Source of the DNA: Neobacillus sp. SuZ13
Lineage (GTDB): Bacteria > Bacillota > Bacilli > Bacillales > Cytobacillaceae
Length of the DNA stretch: 64,000 bases
NCBI RefSeq assembly: GCF_030123365.1
Contig: NZ_CP126107.1
Span: 2,589,501-2,653,500, forward strand
Direction: 5' to 3'
Positions within the stretch are counted from its first letter, which is position 1. Each line of letters starts with the position of its first letter. The notes below the pieces were generated by a model. That model did not search any database. It was not told where the DNA came from and was given only the letters and a program-made list of their open reading frames with translations. This document shows, one piece after another, positions 18,581 through 27,949 of this stretch. Position numbers and translations under genes: made by a program.

Positions 18581-18895
18581 GCAAAATTCGATACAAATTA
18601 GAATGCATTTTCGAATACACGACAAATTATTCATTCTGTCATGGGACTTTTTAATTAAAAGCGTGGAAGATGAGGATTTTTGCAAGATTAAGCAGGATTT
18701 TTAATTTTTATAAAAGAATATATATTATACAATTTAGATTCAGTGGTTCATGGAAGTTGATTTGTCAGATTTTTTGAAAAATTGTATGAAAAGCTAATGC
18801 AGAATGTTGTTTTCATATTGCTAATAGTCGCTGATAAAAATAGACAAACCATATTATTCATCCATTCTATCAAGGTATGAAAGAGGGTATTCGAT
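18581..18895. other. Intergenic stretch without a visible gene
   Basis: AT-rich; nothing with a ribosome-binding site is visible. A promoter for the next gene may lie here but no confident boxes could be assigned. Confidence 0.4.
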
Positions 18896-19450
18896 ATGAT
18901 TGAAAATTTCTTTGCTGACTATAAAAACTATATTGTGGTACCGGAGGATGAAAAGGCTGGTAATGAAGTATTTGATCCCCAAAAATTTGAAGCCTATTAT
19001 ATCTTAACTCTGTCCATTTTTGATTCCCGTTTATCGACCTGGAAGGATGCAAGTAAATTTGAAATCGATGTTGAAAAAGGTATCAAAATAGTCCTGAGTG
19101 ATTTCAATCAAAGGCAGCGAAACAAGTATCATCTTCAATTACTGGAATTTGACCGGTATAAAAACTATTTTATCTTGGCTCTTTCTGCTAAAACAAAATT
19201 TAATCCAGGGGAAGAAAAAGAGCGAATCACGTATGTCATTGATAATATTCTCACGAATCCTTTTTATGTTGGACAAGGATGGTTTAACTTAGTTGGCGAA
19301 AAAGGCAAGGTTGCCCGAAAGCTATTTTGCTGTTCCTTTAAGGAATATGTCGTGGAGGACCGAAACCAGTCTAAAAGGGAAGAAAAATTTGAAAACGTCA
19401 GTGAATTCATCCCTAAGAATGGAGAGATGAAGCTAATCAAAAGCCTCTAA
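18896..19450 (+). CDS. Hypothetical cytoplasmic protein
   Basis: 184 residues, soluble, rich in charged and aromatic residues (YYILTLSIFDSRLSTW, LLEFDRYKNYFILALSAKTKF). There is no signal peptide or membrane segment, and no family is recognised. ATG 18896 follows GAGGG. A clear terminator follows, so it is a single-gene transcript. Confidence 0.65.
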   Translation: MIENFFADYKNYIVVPEDEKAGNEVFDPQKFEAYYILTLSIFDSRLSTWKDASKFEIDVEKGIKIVLSDFNQRQRNKYHLQLLEFDRYKNYFILALSAKTKFNPGEEKERITYVIDNILTNPFYVGQGWFNLVGEKGKVARKLFCCSFKEYVVEDRNQSKREEKFENVSEFIPKNGEMKLIKSL

Positions 19451-19523
19451 AAAGGGATAGTTTAGAAGACTACTCAAAATTAGAGGAGTAATCATTTATT
19501 CAAATAATTTACCTATTTTTGGG

Positions 19524-19549
19524 CATCCTCTTGGTGAGGATGTTTTTTT
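19524..19549 (+). terminator. Terminator before the PrsW-like gene
   Basis: CATCCTC (19524-19530) pairs with GAGGATG (19536-19542), followed by seven T. Confidence 0.8.
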
Positions 19550-19573
19550 GCTAACCAAAAGGGGTGAAGGTGT

Positions 19574-20632
19574 TTGAAATGCCCGCAATGTGTTTATTCC
19601 AATCCAGATGGAGTGAAGTTTTGCTTAAGCTGCGGCGAAAAGTTTTTTAAAAATAACGCACAAGAGGATGAAAACAGCTATTTCTATGAGTTTGCCCATT
19701 ATGTTGATATGGTTCCAAAAATCGAACGAACGATCGAGCCGAAATTTCAAAATGTATTTTCGCGTGTTTTCCGAAATCATACTGAACTGGAAGCTGAACG
19801 GCTGTTTATCGTGGGAACGGCACTAACGACACCCAAAATTTCGGAAGTGAAAGACACATGGCCGAAACCGTGGCTTTTTGCAAGGGTGTTTATCATTGCG
19901 CTTCTTGCCTTCGCAGGATTTTACATGGGTGTGACCTATTTTGGAAATGTGAATTTTTTACCTGGACTTATTATCGTTGGAGCATTTGCTGTTCCGTTTA
20001 CAACGTTGATCTTCTTCTGGGAGATGAATGCGCCGCAAAATATTGCCTTTTATCGAGTGTTTTATGTTGTGTTGATCGGTGGTGTTCTCTCCATGTTGGT
20101 CGCACTTGTGTTTTTCAATATTTTAAAAAACAATATCAATCCGATTACGATTGGAATAGCTGAGGAGCTGGCCAAAGCGATAACGGTCATTACGTTTGTT
20201 CGGTATCGAAAATACAGATATATTCTAAATGGCCTTCTCATTGGAGCTGCCGTAGGTGCAGGATTTGCAGCGTTTGAAACCGCGGGGTATGCTCTAAGGG
20301 CACTGCTTTCTGGGGATGGTGCAAATCTCTACAATACAATCCTATGGCGTGGAATCTTTGCACCCGGCGGCCATATTGCCTGGGCAGCGCTGACTGGTGC
20401 TGCATTTTGCAGAGTACAAGGGGACCATCCTTTTGATCTTAGGATGCTATTCCGTTTTCGGTTTTTACGTGTCTTCGTCTTAGTGGTTTTGATGCATGCA
20501 CTATGGGACACTCCGATAAAAGGTATGTTCCCCTTTGGACAGATATTTTTAATGCTAGCTTCATGGGTAGTGGTCTTCCTGCTTATCCGCGCAGGCCTTA
20601 AAGAGATCGGGGAAAGAAAAATATCCGTTTAA
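19574..20632 (+). CDS. PrsW-family intramembrane protease with N-terminal zinc ribbon
   Basis: 352 residues from TTG 19574, 7 bases after GGGGTG. Residues 1-25 form a zinc ribbon (CPQC and CLSCG). After a soluble linker of about 75 residues come eight or so membrane helices with the PrsW motifs: EELAK (residues about 197-201), a HIAWAALTGAAFC segment and HALWDTP near the C-terminus. PrsW of B. subtilis cleaves the anti-sigma factor RsiW; this zinc-ribbon form is a separate subgroup of unknown substrate. No sigma or anti-sigma gene is adjacent. Confidence 0.82.
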   Translation: MKCPQCVYSNPDGVKFCLSCGEKFFKNNAQEDENSYFYEFAHYVDMVPKIERTIEPKFQNVFSRVFRNHTELEAERLFIVGTALTTPKISEVKDTWPKPWLFARVFIIALLAFAGFYMGVTYFGNVNFLPGLIIVGAFAVPFTTLIFFWEMNAPQNIAFYRVFYVVLIGGVLSMLVALVFFNILKNNINPITIGIAEELAKAITVITFVRYRKYRYILNGLLIGAAVGAGFAAFETAGYALRALLSGDGANLYNTILWRGIFAPGGHIAWAALTGAAFCRVQGDHPFDLRMLFRFRFLRVFVLVVLMHALWDTPIKGMFPFGQIFLMLASWVVVFLLIRAGLKEIGERKISV

Positions 20633-20770
20633 GAAGCAGAGGAGAGTTCTTCTGTTTCTTTTTTGGACTGTTTTTGCCATCAAGCGCCAGGGGAAAATGT
20701 CAGTAATACAAGATCTTACGGACAAGACTTGTCGAGCACTTTGATTTTTGTGAAGGTATGGGAATTCATA

Positions 20771-20956
20771 GACGGAGAATTTCCGGTTAATGTATAAAGG
20801 TGAAGCTTAAGAAGCAGATATAAGCGGAAAAATTCCGATTAACTGTCTAAATAAGACAAAATCCAACGATTTGGAACATATAAACGGAAAAACTTCCTTT
20901 ATTTTTAAGGAAATAAGGGTATTTCCCAATTTAAGCGGAATTTTCCGTTTATTTTT
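20771..20956. repeat. Four spaced inverted-repeat units in an intergenic region
   Basis: A CGGAAAAnTTCCG-like element occurs at 20773, 20825, 20885 and 20936, so steps are 52, 60 and 51 bases. Each copy carries an inverted repeat and is followed by a TTA/TTTA stretch. A single TTACGGACA element (near 20710) also resembles the array at 58.5 kb. Confidence 0.65.
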
Positions 20957-21072
20957 CAAACACAGTGAAATCAACATTCAGTGAAAACAGACCCTTAACA
21001 TTAGGCATACTTTGACAGAGTCCCAAAGACCTATTTTAGATAGGAATAAAGAACCAAAAATTTCCTCTCGTA

Positions 21073-21120
21073 TTGACAGCACCCAGGGCAAATTTTATAT
21101 TAATACTCAAGGTGAGTATT
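21073..21120 (+). promoter_or_regulatory. Promoter of the GH30 gene with a start-site inverted repeat
   Basis: TTGACA (21073-21078), a 17-base spacer and TATATT (21096-21101) make a strong sigma-A promoter. Directly after it, AATACTC (21102-21108) and GAGTATT (21114-21120) form an inverted repeat over the expected start site. Confidence 0.65.
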
Positions 21121-21146
21121 CAGAATTAACAGACATCTATTTGAAA

Positions 21147-21162
21147 TAGAAACCGGTTTCTA
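21147..21162. promoter_or_regulatory. Palindromic operator 1 of the GH30 gene
   Basis: TAGAAACCGGTTTCTA is a perfect 16-bp palindrome with a central CG step, the shape of LacI/GalR-family operators. Its likely binder is the LacI-family regulator encoded after the GH30 gene. Confidence 0.75.
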
Positions 21163-21245
21163 CTCCTTGGAATACACCACACGACTTTACTTCCAATTGA
21201 TTCATACATAACTACTTCAGATAAATAAGGTGTTTTTTTCTATTT

Positions 21246-21265
21246 TATAGAAACCGGTTTCTATA
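21246..21265. promoter_or_regulatory. Palindromic operator 2 of the GH30 gene
   Basis: TATAGAAACCGGTTTCTATA is a perfect 20-bp palindrome with the same core as operator 1. The two centres are 101 bases apart, a distance that would suit looping by a tetrameric or paired regulator (inference). Confidence 0.75.
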
Positions 21266-21338
21266 ATACCACTATTTGGGAGGTGATCCAAACCGTAACT
21301 GTTTCAATCTAGGAAAATAGTAAAAGGGGGATGATAAC

Positions 21339-24300
21339 ATGACAAAAGCTCATATTAAGCAAATAGCTAAAAAGGTTTTAACATGCGGTTCGGCTACGGC
21401 CCTTACGCTTAGTCTGCTCGCACCTGCAGCAACACCTAAGGTATCTGCGGCTGAAGTTACTCCATCAAGCACAATCACAGAAATGGTGAAATTAGATCCA
21501 AGTTATCAACAAGCACCTTTTGATGGGTGGGGAACAGCACTTGTTTGGTTTGCCAATATTACAGGCGGCTGGCCGGATGAAATCAAAAACCAATTAGCCG
21601 ATGCCCTTTATGGCGAGGATGGACTTAATTTTAATATAGCTCGTTATAATATCGGTGGTGGTGATTCACCAGAAACTACTCCATACATGCGCCTAGGCGG
21701 AGCAGTCCCAGGTTATTGGAATCGGCCGGCCGAATTTGGACCGCCGAATGGAAACACAGAAGGATGGACAGAGCCGAAGAACTGGTGGGACCCGACAAAT
21801 CCTGAACATTGGAATTGGGATGCTGATGCTAACCAGCGCTGGTGGCTGACGGCAGCTAAGTCTAGAGGAGCAGATACATTCGAAGCCTTTTCGAACTCAG
21901 CACCATACTTTATGACGCAAAGCGGATACGTATCTGGAAACTGGAATTCTAATAATGATAACCTTAAGTCCGATCAATATAAGAATTTTGCCAGCTATTT
22001 AACGGGAGTTGTTGACCATTTACAGCAACAAACCGGCATTGAATTTAAAACGCTTTCACCGGTAAATGAACCGAATACGAATTACTGGGGTGCCAAGGGC
22101 AGACAGGAAGGATCACACTGGTCACCGGCTTCACAAGCGAAAATGATTAATGAGGTCAAACAGCAATTGACCGAAAAAGGATTGGGAACAGTTGTATCGG
22201 CAATGGACGAAACCAATCCATCAACATTCCGAAAAAACTGGGACGCGTACAATACCGACACCCGCAATAATATTGGCCAATTGAATGTACATACGTACGG
22301 AACAGGAGAAAGAATTGGTGCTAGAGATATTGCCAAAGGTGCGGATAAAAAACTCTGGATGTCGGAGGTTGACCTAAGTGTCGGCGGCCAAAATCACGAG
22401 GACATTAAGACTGGTCTTGCCATCTCGGAAAGAATTCAAGCGGATATCCAGCAGCTTGAGCCGGAAGCATGGGTGCTTTGGCAAGCAGTTGAGGATGAAG
22501 TAAATATGAGACCAGAGCATGAAAATGGCAACTGGGGTCTGATACAGGTGGACTTTGCTGCAAAGGATTTCAGCGATTTTAAAATCTACAAAAATAAAAA
22601 GTACTACGCCGTAGGTAACTATAGTAAATTTATCCGTCCTGGCGATCAGTTTATCAACTCAAACGACAAAAATACGTTAGCAGCAATTGATTCGAAAGAT
22701 GACTCTGTTGTGGTCGTTTATACCAATTCATCGACAGAACAAAAAGCAATCGATTTCGATTTATCTGGTTTTGAAACAGTGAATAAGACAGCTTCAGCAA
22801 CGCCATATGTAACATCTGCTACCGAGAATTTGCAGCAAAAAGCAGCCATCAAGGTAAAGGATGATCTATTAGAAGCTGTGGTTCCAGCACAATCAATTAC
22901 GACATTCGTTGTATCCGGTGTATCTGGAGTTAATGACGTGGCTGGATTTTTAAATAACCAAGATCATTACAAAATAAGCAATCTAAACAGTAGCAAGGTC
23001 CTGGATGTGAAAGAGGATGGCAAGGTTGTGCAAAAAACCTATGACCGCGATAAAGCGAGCCAGCAATGGAGCATTCAAAAAGTGACTGATGGATACAGTT
23101 CAAAGGAAGAGTATAAAATCAAAGACACAAATAGCGGCAAGGTAATTGGTGTTGAAAATGGGGCCGCAGTGATTCAAACCGATCAAGACAAAACTAGCCA
23201 AAAATGGAAGTTATCCACCTCCGGCAACCAACAATTCACGTTCATTAACACAGCCAACGGTCAGCTGCTCGAAGTTGGCGGTGAATCAACAAAAGAAGAT
23301 GCAGGTGTCGATGTCTGGTCTGCTAACGCAGGAAAGAATCAGACATGGATCATCAATAAGGCTGGAATTGTGGACATTGAGCCAGCCAATGTGGTCGTAA
23401 CGAAGAAAAAGATCGCACCGGAAATGCCGCAGGAAGTGACCACGATTTATGGTGACGGAGAAAAAGTACAAAAAGCTGTCCAATGGGATCCAATTGCCCC
23501 TGAACAATATGACAGGGAAAACACTTTTACAGTAAGAGGTACAGTAGAGGGAACGAACATCCCGGCTATCGCTAATGTAACCGTCAGCAAGGTGGAGAGT
23601 GTAGAACCGATTAAGGTGAAAACTGTTCCAGGCAAAGCCCCGGCACTTCCTGATTTTGTACCTGCTAAACTTGAAAACGGTACAGAAGGAAACGTACGTG
23701 TGAAGTGGGAATCAATTGATCCAAGTAAGTTTGAAAGTCTTGGCAAGTTTGCAGTAAAAGGCTCGATCCCGTATAGTCATGTTAAAGTAACTGCCAATAT
23801 CCAAGTTACCAAACCTGCATTGCAGAACATTGCGCTAAACCTTCCTAATTCTGGACAGGAGTTTCCAAAGGTATCAGCTTCCTTTACCGGACAATATGAT
23901 AGAACAACCAATGTCAACAATGGAGAAATCTCTTCAGAGCGTTGGACGAATTGGGATCCCAACAGCTGGAGACCAGAAGATTGGGTAGCAATCGATTTTG
24001 ACCGTGAAGATACAATATCTAAAATTGATTTCCATTTTTATGATGATGGCGGCGGTACGAGACCACCAGCATCACTAAATCTTGAATATTGGGATGGAAC
24101 CCAGTGGAAGGCAATCGAGGGAACCCAATTAGATGTGAATGCAACAAAGGACTTAACGGTGAAGTTTGCACCAGTTACCACCTCGAAAATCCGAGTGGTG
24201 ATGAAGGCGATGCCGAATACATGCATCGCGATTTCGGAAATTGAGGTATTTGGAAATGGAGATGTCACGAAGGCTGACCCAAGCATTGGGGAAGATGCAA

Positions 24301-24524
24301 CGCTTGAGAGCATCTTAATCGATGGGAAGCCGTTAAAGGATTTCCAAGCTGACCAATTGACGTATGAGGTAAAGGAAAAAGCAGTGAAAGATCCAATAGT
24401 AACAGCGGTCACTAATGACTTATTTGCCTCCTATCAGGTTTCTGAAAAAGATGACACTGCGGTAATCACCGTAAAATCGGAGGATGGTCTTCAGACAGAA
24501 ACATATACTGTGAAATATAGGTAA
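21339..24524 (+). CDS. Secreted multidomain GH30-family glycoside hydrolase
   Basis: 1061 residues. Residues 1-38 are a signal peptide ending VSAAE. Residues about 45-525 are a GH30 catalytic domain (FDGWGTALVWFA, ARYNIGGGD) with the acid/base Glu244 (PVNEPNTNYWG) and the nucleophile Glu343 (WMSEVDLSVGG). It resembles the endo-beta-1,6-galactanase-like branch, but xylan or glucan substrates cannot be excluded. Then follow a ricin-type beta-trefoil (535-675, repeated QxW motifs), Ig-like segments (680-810), a discoidin/CBM32-like domain (815-970) and a beta-sandwich tail. It probably degrades a plant or fungal polysaccharide. It is controlled by two palindromes and the downstream LacI protein. 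Confidence 0.85.
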   Translation: MTKAHIKQIAKKVLTCGSATALTLSLLAPAATPKVSAAEVTPSSTITEMVKLDPSYQQAPFDGWGTALVWFANITGGWPDEIKNQLADALYGEDGLNFNIARYNIGGGDSPETTPYMRLGGAVPGYWNRPAEFGPPNGNTEGWTEPKNWWDPTNPEHWNWDADANQRWWLTAAKSRGADTFEAFSNSAPYFMTQSGYVSGNWNSNNDNLKSDQYKNFASYLTGVVDHLQQQTGIEFKTLSPVNEPNTNYWGAKGRQEGSHWSPASQAKMINEVKQQLTEKGLGTVVSAMDETNPSTFRKNWDAYNTDTRNNIGQLNVHTYGTGERIGARDIAKGADKKLWMSEVDLSVGGQNHEDIKTGLAISERIQADIQQLEPEAWVLWQAVEDEVNMRPEHENGNWGLIQVDFAAKDFSDFKIYKNKKYYAVGNYSKFIRPGDQFINSNDKNTLAAIDSKDDSVVVVYTNSSTEQKAIDFDLSGFETVNKTASATPYVTSATENLQQKAAIKVKDDLLEAVVPAQSITTFVVSGVSGVNDVAGFLNNQDHYKISNLNSSKVLDVKEDGKVVQKTYDRDKASQQWSIQKVTDGYSSKEEYKIKDTNSGKVIGVENGAAVIQTDQDKTSQKWKLSTSGNQQFTFINTANGQLLEVGGESTKEDAGVDVWSANAGKNQTWIINKAGIVDIEPANVVVTKKKIAPEMPQEVTTIYGDGEKVQKAVQWDPIAPEQYDRENTFTVRGTVEGTNIPAIANVTVSKVESVEPIKVKTVPGKAPALPDFVPAKLENGTEGNVRVKWESIDPSKFESLGKFAVKGSIPYSHVKVTANIQVTKPALQNIALNLPNSGQEFPKVSASFTGQYDRTTNVNNGEISSERWTNWDPNSWRPEDWVAIDFDREDTISKIDFHFYDDGGGTRPPASLNLEYWDGTQWKAIEGTQLDVNATKDLTVKFAPVTTSKIRVVMKAMPNTCIAISEIEVFGNGDVTKADPSIGEDATLESILIDGKPLKDFQADQLTYEVKEKAVKDPIVTAVTNDLFASYQVSEKDDTAVITVKSEDGLQTETYTVKYR

Positions 24525-24533
24525 TCCACTAGA

Positions 24534-24576
24534 TCATAGTTGAGGATGAAAACGTCCTCAACTATGACTTTTTTTA
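24534..24576 (+). terminator. Terminator after the GH30 gene
   Basis: TCATAGTTGAGGA (24534-24546) and TCCTCAACTATGA (24555-24567) form a perfect 13-bp stem followed by a T run. Confidence 0.9.
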
Positions 24577-24683
24577 TCACCTTTATTCCTCCGCAGCCAC
24601 TTTCACCTGAACATCTACCATTTATCTAATAAAATAGATTACAATTGAAAGAAAGATACTTTTCAAAGAAGGGAGGCTTTCCA

Positions 24684-25715
24684 GTGGATAAAAAAACGTT
24701 CACCATCTATGATATTGCCGAAGCAACAAACGTATCACCTGCGACGGTTTCCCGTGTCCTAAATGGCAATTATCCCGTCAGCAAAAAAACAAAAGAAAAA
24801 GTACTAGCGAAAATACAGGAATATAATTTTCAACCAAACAGTATTGCGAGAAGTTTGTCCAAAAAAGAAACGAAGATGATTGGATTAATCTTGCCAGACA
24901 TCACGAATCCATTCTTCTCAAGCTTTTGCATCGAGTTAGAAAAATACGCACAAAAAAAGGGCTATACGATTTTCCTATGTAATTCTATGAATGATAGTGT
25001 AATGGAGTCTGTCTATCTTAAGGTTCTCTCAGAACGCCAGGTCGAAGGCATTATCATGATGGGAGGCCGGATCAACAAATCGGTAACGGAAGCGGAAGAG
25101 GCTTTAGAAGTTCTCGAAGTGATGAAAAAGATCCCTGTGTTGATGGTCAATGGAGAGATGTCCGGTGTCGATTGTTATCAGGTGAGATCCGATGAGCGGT
25201 TAGGGATGAAGATGATTGTGGAGCATTTAGTTCAAGTCGGGCACAAAAACATCGGCTTACTTGGAGGTAAGCAGGGAATAACATCAACCGATATTAAAGT
25301 AGAGGGATTTAGGCAGAACCTGTTGGAAAATGGTCTGGATTATCATCAAGAATGGCATATTTATAGCGGTTTTTCGGTAGGAAGTGGACAAATAGCGATG
25401 GAAAAGCTGCTGGAAAACAAGGAGCTGCCTACTGCGATTATTTGTATGAATGATATGATTGCCTCCGGAGCGCTAGTTGCATGCAATCAGAAACAGATCG
25501 ATCCTAATAAATTTGCCTTTGTCGGCTATGATGATTCATTTGTCGCCGATATTTTGACACCGAGTCTAACCTCGATTAACCATGATTACGAAAAACTTGG
25601 CAAAGAGGCTCTAGATTTAATTATTAACGCAAAAAATGAGCTGGTGGCACCGGAGGAAACAAAAGTAATAACGATAGAACCTTTTCTCACTAAGAGGAAC
25701 TCGACCGACAGATAA
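24684..25715 (+). CDS. LacI-family transcriptional regulator
   Basis: 343 residues from GTG 24684, 7 bases after GGGAGG. The N-terminal helix-turn-helix (TIYDIAEATNVSPATVSRVLNGNYPVSKKTK) is followed by the hinge and a periplasmic-binding-like sugar domain (IGLILPDITNPFFSS, GHKNIGLLGG, FVGYDDSF). It is separated from the GH30 gene by a strong terminator, so it has its own promoter. The CCGG-centred palindromes before GH30 are its most probable targets, with a galactose- or arabinose-type sugar as inducer (inference). Confidence 0.9.
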   Translation: MDKKTFTIYDIAEATNVSPATVSRVLNGNYPVSKKTKEKVLAKIQEYNFQPNSIARSLSKKETKMIGLILPDITNPFFSSFCIELEKYAQKKGYTIFLCNSMNDSVMESVYLKVLSERQVEGIIMMGGRINKSVTEAEEALEVLEVMKKIPVLMVNGEMSGVDCYQVRSDERLGMKMIVEHLVQVGHKNIGLLGGKQGITSTDIKVEGFRQNLLENGLDYHQEWHIYSGFSVGSGQIAMEKLLENKELPTAIICMNDMIASGALVACNQKQIDPNKFAFVGYDDSFVADILTPSLTSINHDYEKLGKEALDLIINAKNELVAPEETKVITIEPFLTKRNSTDR

Positions 25716-25773
25716 CTCCTCGCCTTGAACTTGGTCCTAAAAAGGTCCTTTTTGTTTAAAAAGCAATAAAATA

Positions 25774-25797
25774 ACCGCAGGCGGTTTCTCCTGCGGT
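25774..25797. terminator. Bidirectional terminator between LacI and YqcI genes
   Basis: ACCGCAGG (25774-25781) pairs with CCTGCGGT (25790-25797). T-rich sequence follows on the minus strand. Confidence 0.65.
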
Positions 25798-26549
25798 CAT
25801 TTGTTGGATTTAAATAAGTTGAGAATCCGATGATAGGGGCATTTGGCCAATGATGTATCATCATCACGAAGAAAATATTGCCGCCACTCAAAATTATCCT
25901 CTGCACCATAGCTGTTTAAATCGGGATGGATAGGAGCAGAATCGTAGGCTGTCAGCCTTTTTCTAATTTGTTGTTTTATCCCCTTTGCAAAATGGGGCGA
26001 CTTATTAAATTCTTGGAGAACCCAGCGTGGAGTAATAGCGAGCAACATTTCATCAAAATGCCTGCTTTTTCGATTCCTATGGGCAGGTGTTGCACAGTAC
26101 ATAAAGTATTGCTCCCCATTAAAGCAAAACTCCCAAACAGGATGATGGGGGTCCATTGGTAAATCCTCTGGCCAATCAAATTGGTCGATGCTTCTTAAGC
26201 CGCTAAGATGCTTCCAAAATGTTTGTTCGTAATCTTCAACCTGATAGGCGTCCTTCATGTCTTCGGGCGTTTCATAAAAAACAATCAGTGATGTGTAGCC
26301 TCCGATATTCCTAGAAACTTCAGTATAACTACTCAATGCTTCCGCAAGTTCATATAGAGTAGAAGGTTCTCTCGGATCCCCAATAAAGCTGTATCGCAGT
26401 TGATTTTTAGAGAATCCAATAGTTGCAGGGATACAGGGAAAGGGTTTTTCTTTGTCACTCATTTTAGTGGAAAATTTCTCTATAGCATTCTTTTCCCATT
26501 CCTTTAATTGATTCCTGCCTAAAGGATCGTCTATATAAAGTCCTTTCAC
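25797..26549 (-). CDS. YqcI/YcgG family protein
   Basis: 250 residues, start GTG 26549. GGAGGTG lies just before it, whereas the earlier ATG at 26564 is part of that same site. Motifs typical of the YqcI/YcgG family are present: FPCIPATIGF, YTSLIVFYETPED, HPVWEFCFNGEQYFMYCATPAHRNRKSRHF and DNFEWRQYFLRDDD. The family has no established role; its conserved His and Cys residues suggest metal or heme binding. There is no signal peptide. It shares a terminator with the convergent LacI gene. Confidence 0.82.
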   Translation of the reverse strand: MKGLYIDDPLGRNQLKEWEKNAIEKFSTKMSDKEKPFPCIPATIGFSKNQLRYSFIGDPREPSTLYELAEALSSYTEVSRNIGGYTSLIVFYETPEDMKDAYQVEDYEQTFWKHLSGLRSIDQFDWPEDLPMDPHHPVWEFCFNGEQYFMYCATPAHRNRKSRHFDEMLLAITPRWVLQEFNKSPHFAKGIKQQIRKRLTAYDSAPIHPDLNSYGAEDNFEWRQYFLRDDDTSLAKCPYHRILNLFKSNK

Positions 26550-26807
26550 GATTGACACCTCCATACTGCAGTATATTCATACGTACAAGAGTGGGGAGAT
26601 GTCCTGATTTAAATGGGCAAACCCTAAAAATTTCTTAAGAATATCGCTTGGTATCAAAGATTATAGAGCCAAAGTGTTTCCGATTTTCGATTAAAAAGAA
26701 TGCATCAATTGCTGATCGAAGAATAGATGTTAGAGATGGATTCAATCAATATCTTATGAGGAAAATCTGCAGATCGGACCGCAATATACCAGTTGGGGAG
26801 GATGCTT

Positions 26808-27401
26808 ATGAGATTGATAACTTGGACTTTGGGCGTATTTAAAAAGAAACATAAGATTACAGCCGTTCTGTATACCAAGAATATAAAGCATGTGCTCGGC
26901 AGCCTGTTAGGTGCGATCGCTGCCATCTTGCAATCAGCGGGTTTGATAGGTGGGATTGGTTATGCGTTCAGCATCATGGCTACCGGACCGATTGTTCTTG
27001 CGATGGTCATTTCCATCCGAATCGGTCTTTTAACATATGCTGTCACTGCTTTTTTATTGGTCATCCTGCAACCTAGTGAAGTCCTGGTTTTCCTATTTAC
27101 CACCGGTCTTCTCGGCATTGCCCTTGGGATAGGATTTAAACGGTTTAAAACAGGATCAATGGTTTCGTTAATGGGCGGAACCTGTCTTTCAGCAGGTATT
27201 TTTATCTTACTTTACATAATTCAATTCCCCGTATTAGGACCTTCAGTTTCAAGCCGAATAAGTGGAACAGTGGTAGCAGGAGTTTTCCTGTTTGGCCAGT
27301 TTTATAGCTGGATTTGGATGAATCTTAGCATAGTTGGAATGAAGTATTTAAATAAGGTCATGTTGAGAAAGATATTGGTAGAGAAAGATGAGTCAAGTTG
27401 A
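26808..27401 (+). CDS. Hypothetical multi-spanning membrane protein
   Basis: 197 residues with a soluble start of about 25 residues and five or six hydrophobic helices (SLLGAIAAILQSAGLIGGIGYAF, GPIVLAMVISIRIGLLTYAVTAFLLVIL and others). The pattern resembles small S-component-like or DUF2232-like membrane proteins, but no family is certain. ATG 26808 is 6 bases after GGGGAGG; an upstream TTG overlaps that site and is rejected. Confidence 0.65.
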   Translation: MRLITWTLGVFKKKHKITAVLYTKNIKHVLGSLLGAIAAILQSAGLIGGIGYAFSIMATGPIVLAMVISIRIGLLTYAVTAFLLVILQPSEVLVFLFTTGLLGIALGIGFKRFKTGSMVSLMGGTCLSAGIFILLYIIQFPVLGPSVSSRISGTVVAGVFLFGQFYSWIWMNLSIVGMKYLNKVMLRKILVEKDESS

Positions 27402-27524
27402 AAGTTATGGGGGATAAACAAATTGCAACTAATAAATAATTTTTTGTTAATAATAATGCACGTTTCTTCTCCATTAACATAAATTAGCTTCTGTGAGAAA
27501 TTTGATTGGAAGGAAGAAATCATT

Positions 27525-27665
27525 ATGAACAACCATGAATTTAAAATTAAAACAACTAAACATGCATTTAACGTCGGAGGAACTGAATATAAAGTAATTG
27601 AAATAAAGGTAAATGATCTATCTGAAAATTTATATGCTGTCGTAACTCCTATTAAAATGAAATAA
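27525..27665 (+). CDS. Small hypothetical protein (46 residues)
   Basis: ATG 27525 follows GGAAGGAAG. The product (MNNHEFKIKTTKHAFNVGGT and so on) is soluble, basic and shows alternating beta-strand-like stretches. No family is recognised. It stands alone, with a short hydrophilic product and normal codon use. Confidence 0.45.
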   Translation: MNNHEFKIKTTKHAFNVGGTEYKVIEIKVNDLSENLYAVVTPIKMK

Positions 27666-27750
27666 TACCTATCGAACTTATGGCCTCATCCAATCAAGAG
27701 AGGCCCTTATTTAAATTTTGCTTTTTTTCTGAAAGATTGATGCATCTTAA

Positions 27751-27822
27751 TTCGCTCATTGTAACGTGGGATTCGCTCATAAATGTCCATTATTCGCTCA
27801 TAGAAACTCAATATTCGCTCAT
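27751..27822. repeat. Four direct repeats with a 21-bp period
   Basis: TTCGCTCAT occurs at 27751, 27772, 27793 and 27814, exactly 21 bases apart, with partly conserved bases between. A 21-base step equals two helical turns, so a protein could bind all four on one face. No gene reads through it sensibly. Confidence 0.75.
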
Positions 27823-27949
27823 AGCACTTGGCTTTATTGATATAACTAGGTCTTTTGGACTACCAAAATTTACAGCTATCTTCCATTTGGCAGACATGAT
27901 ATATTTCTCTTGTAAGTTCTTAACGGAACTGACGCGAAACTTTTATTAC

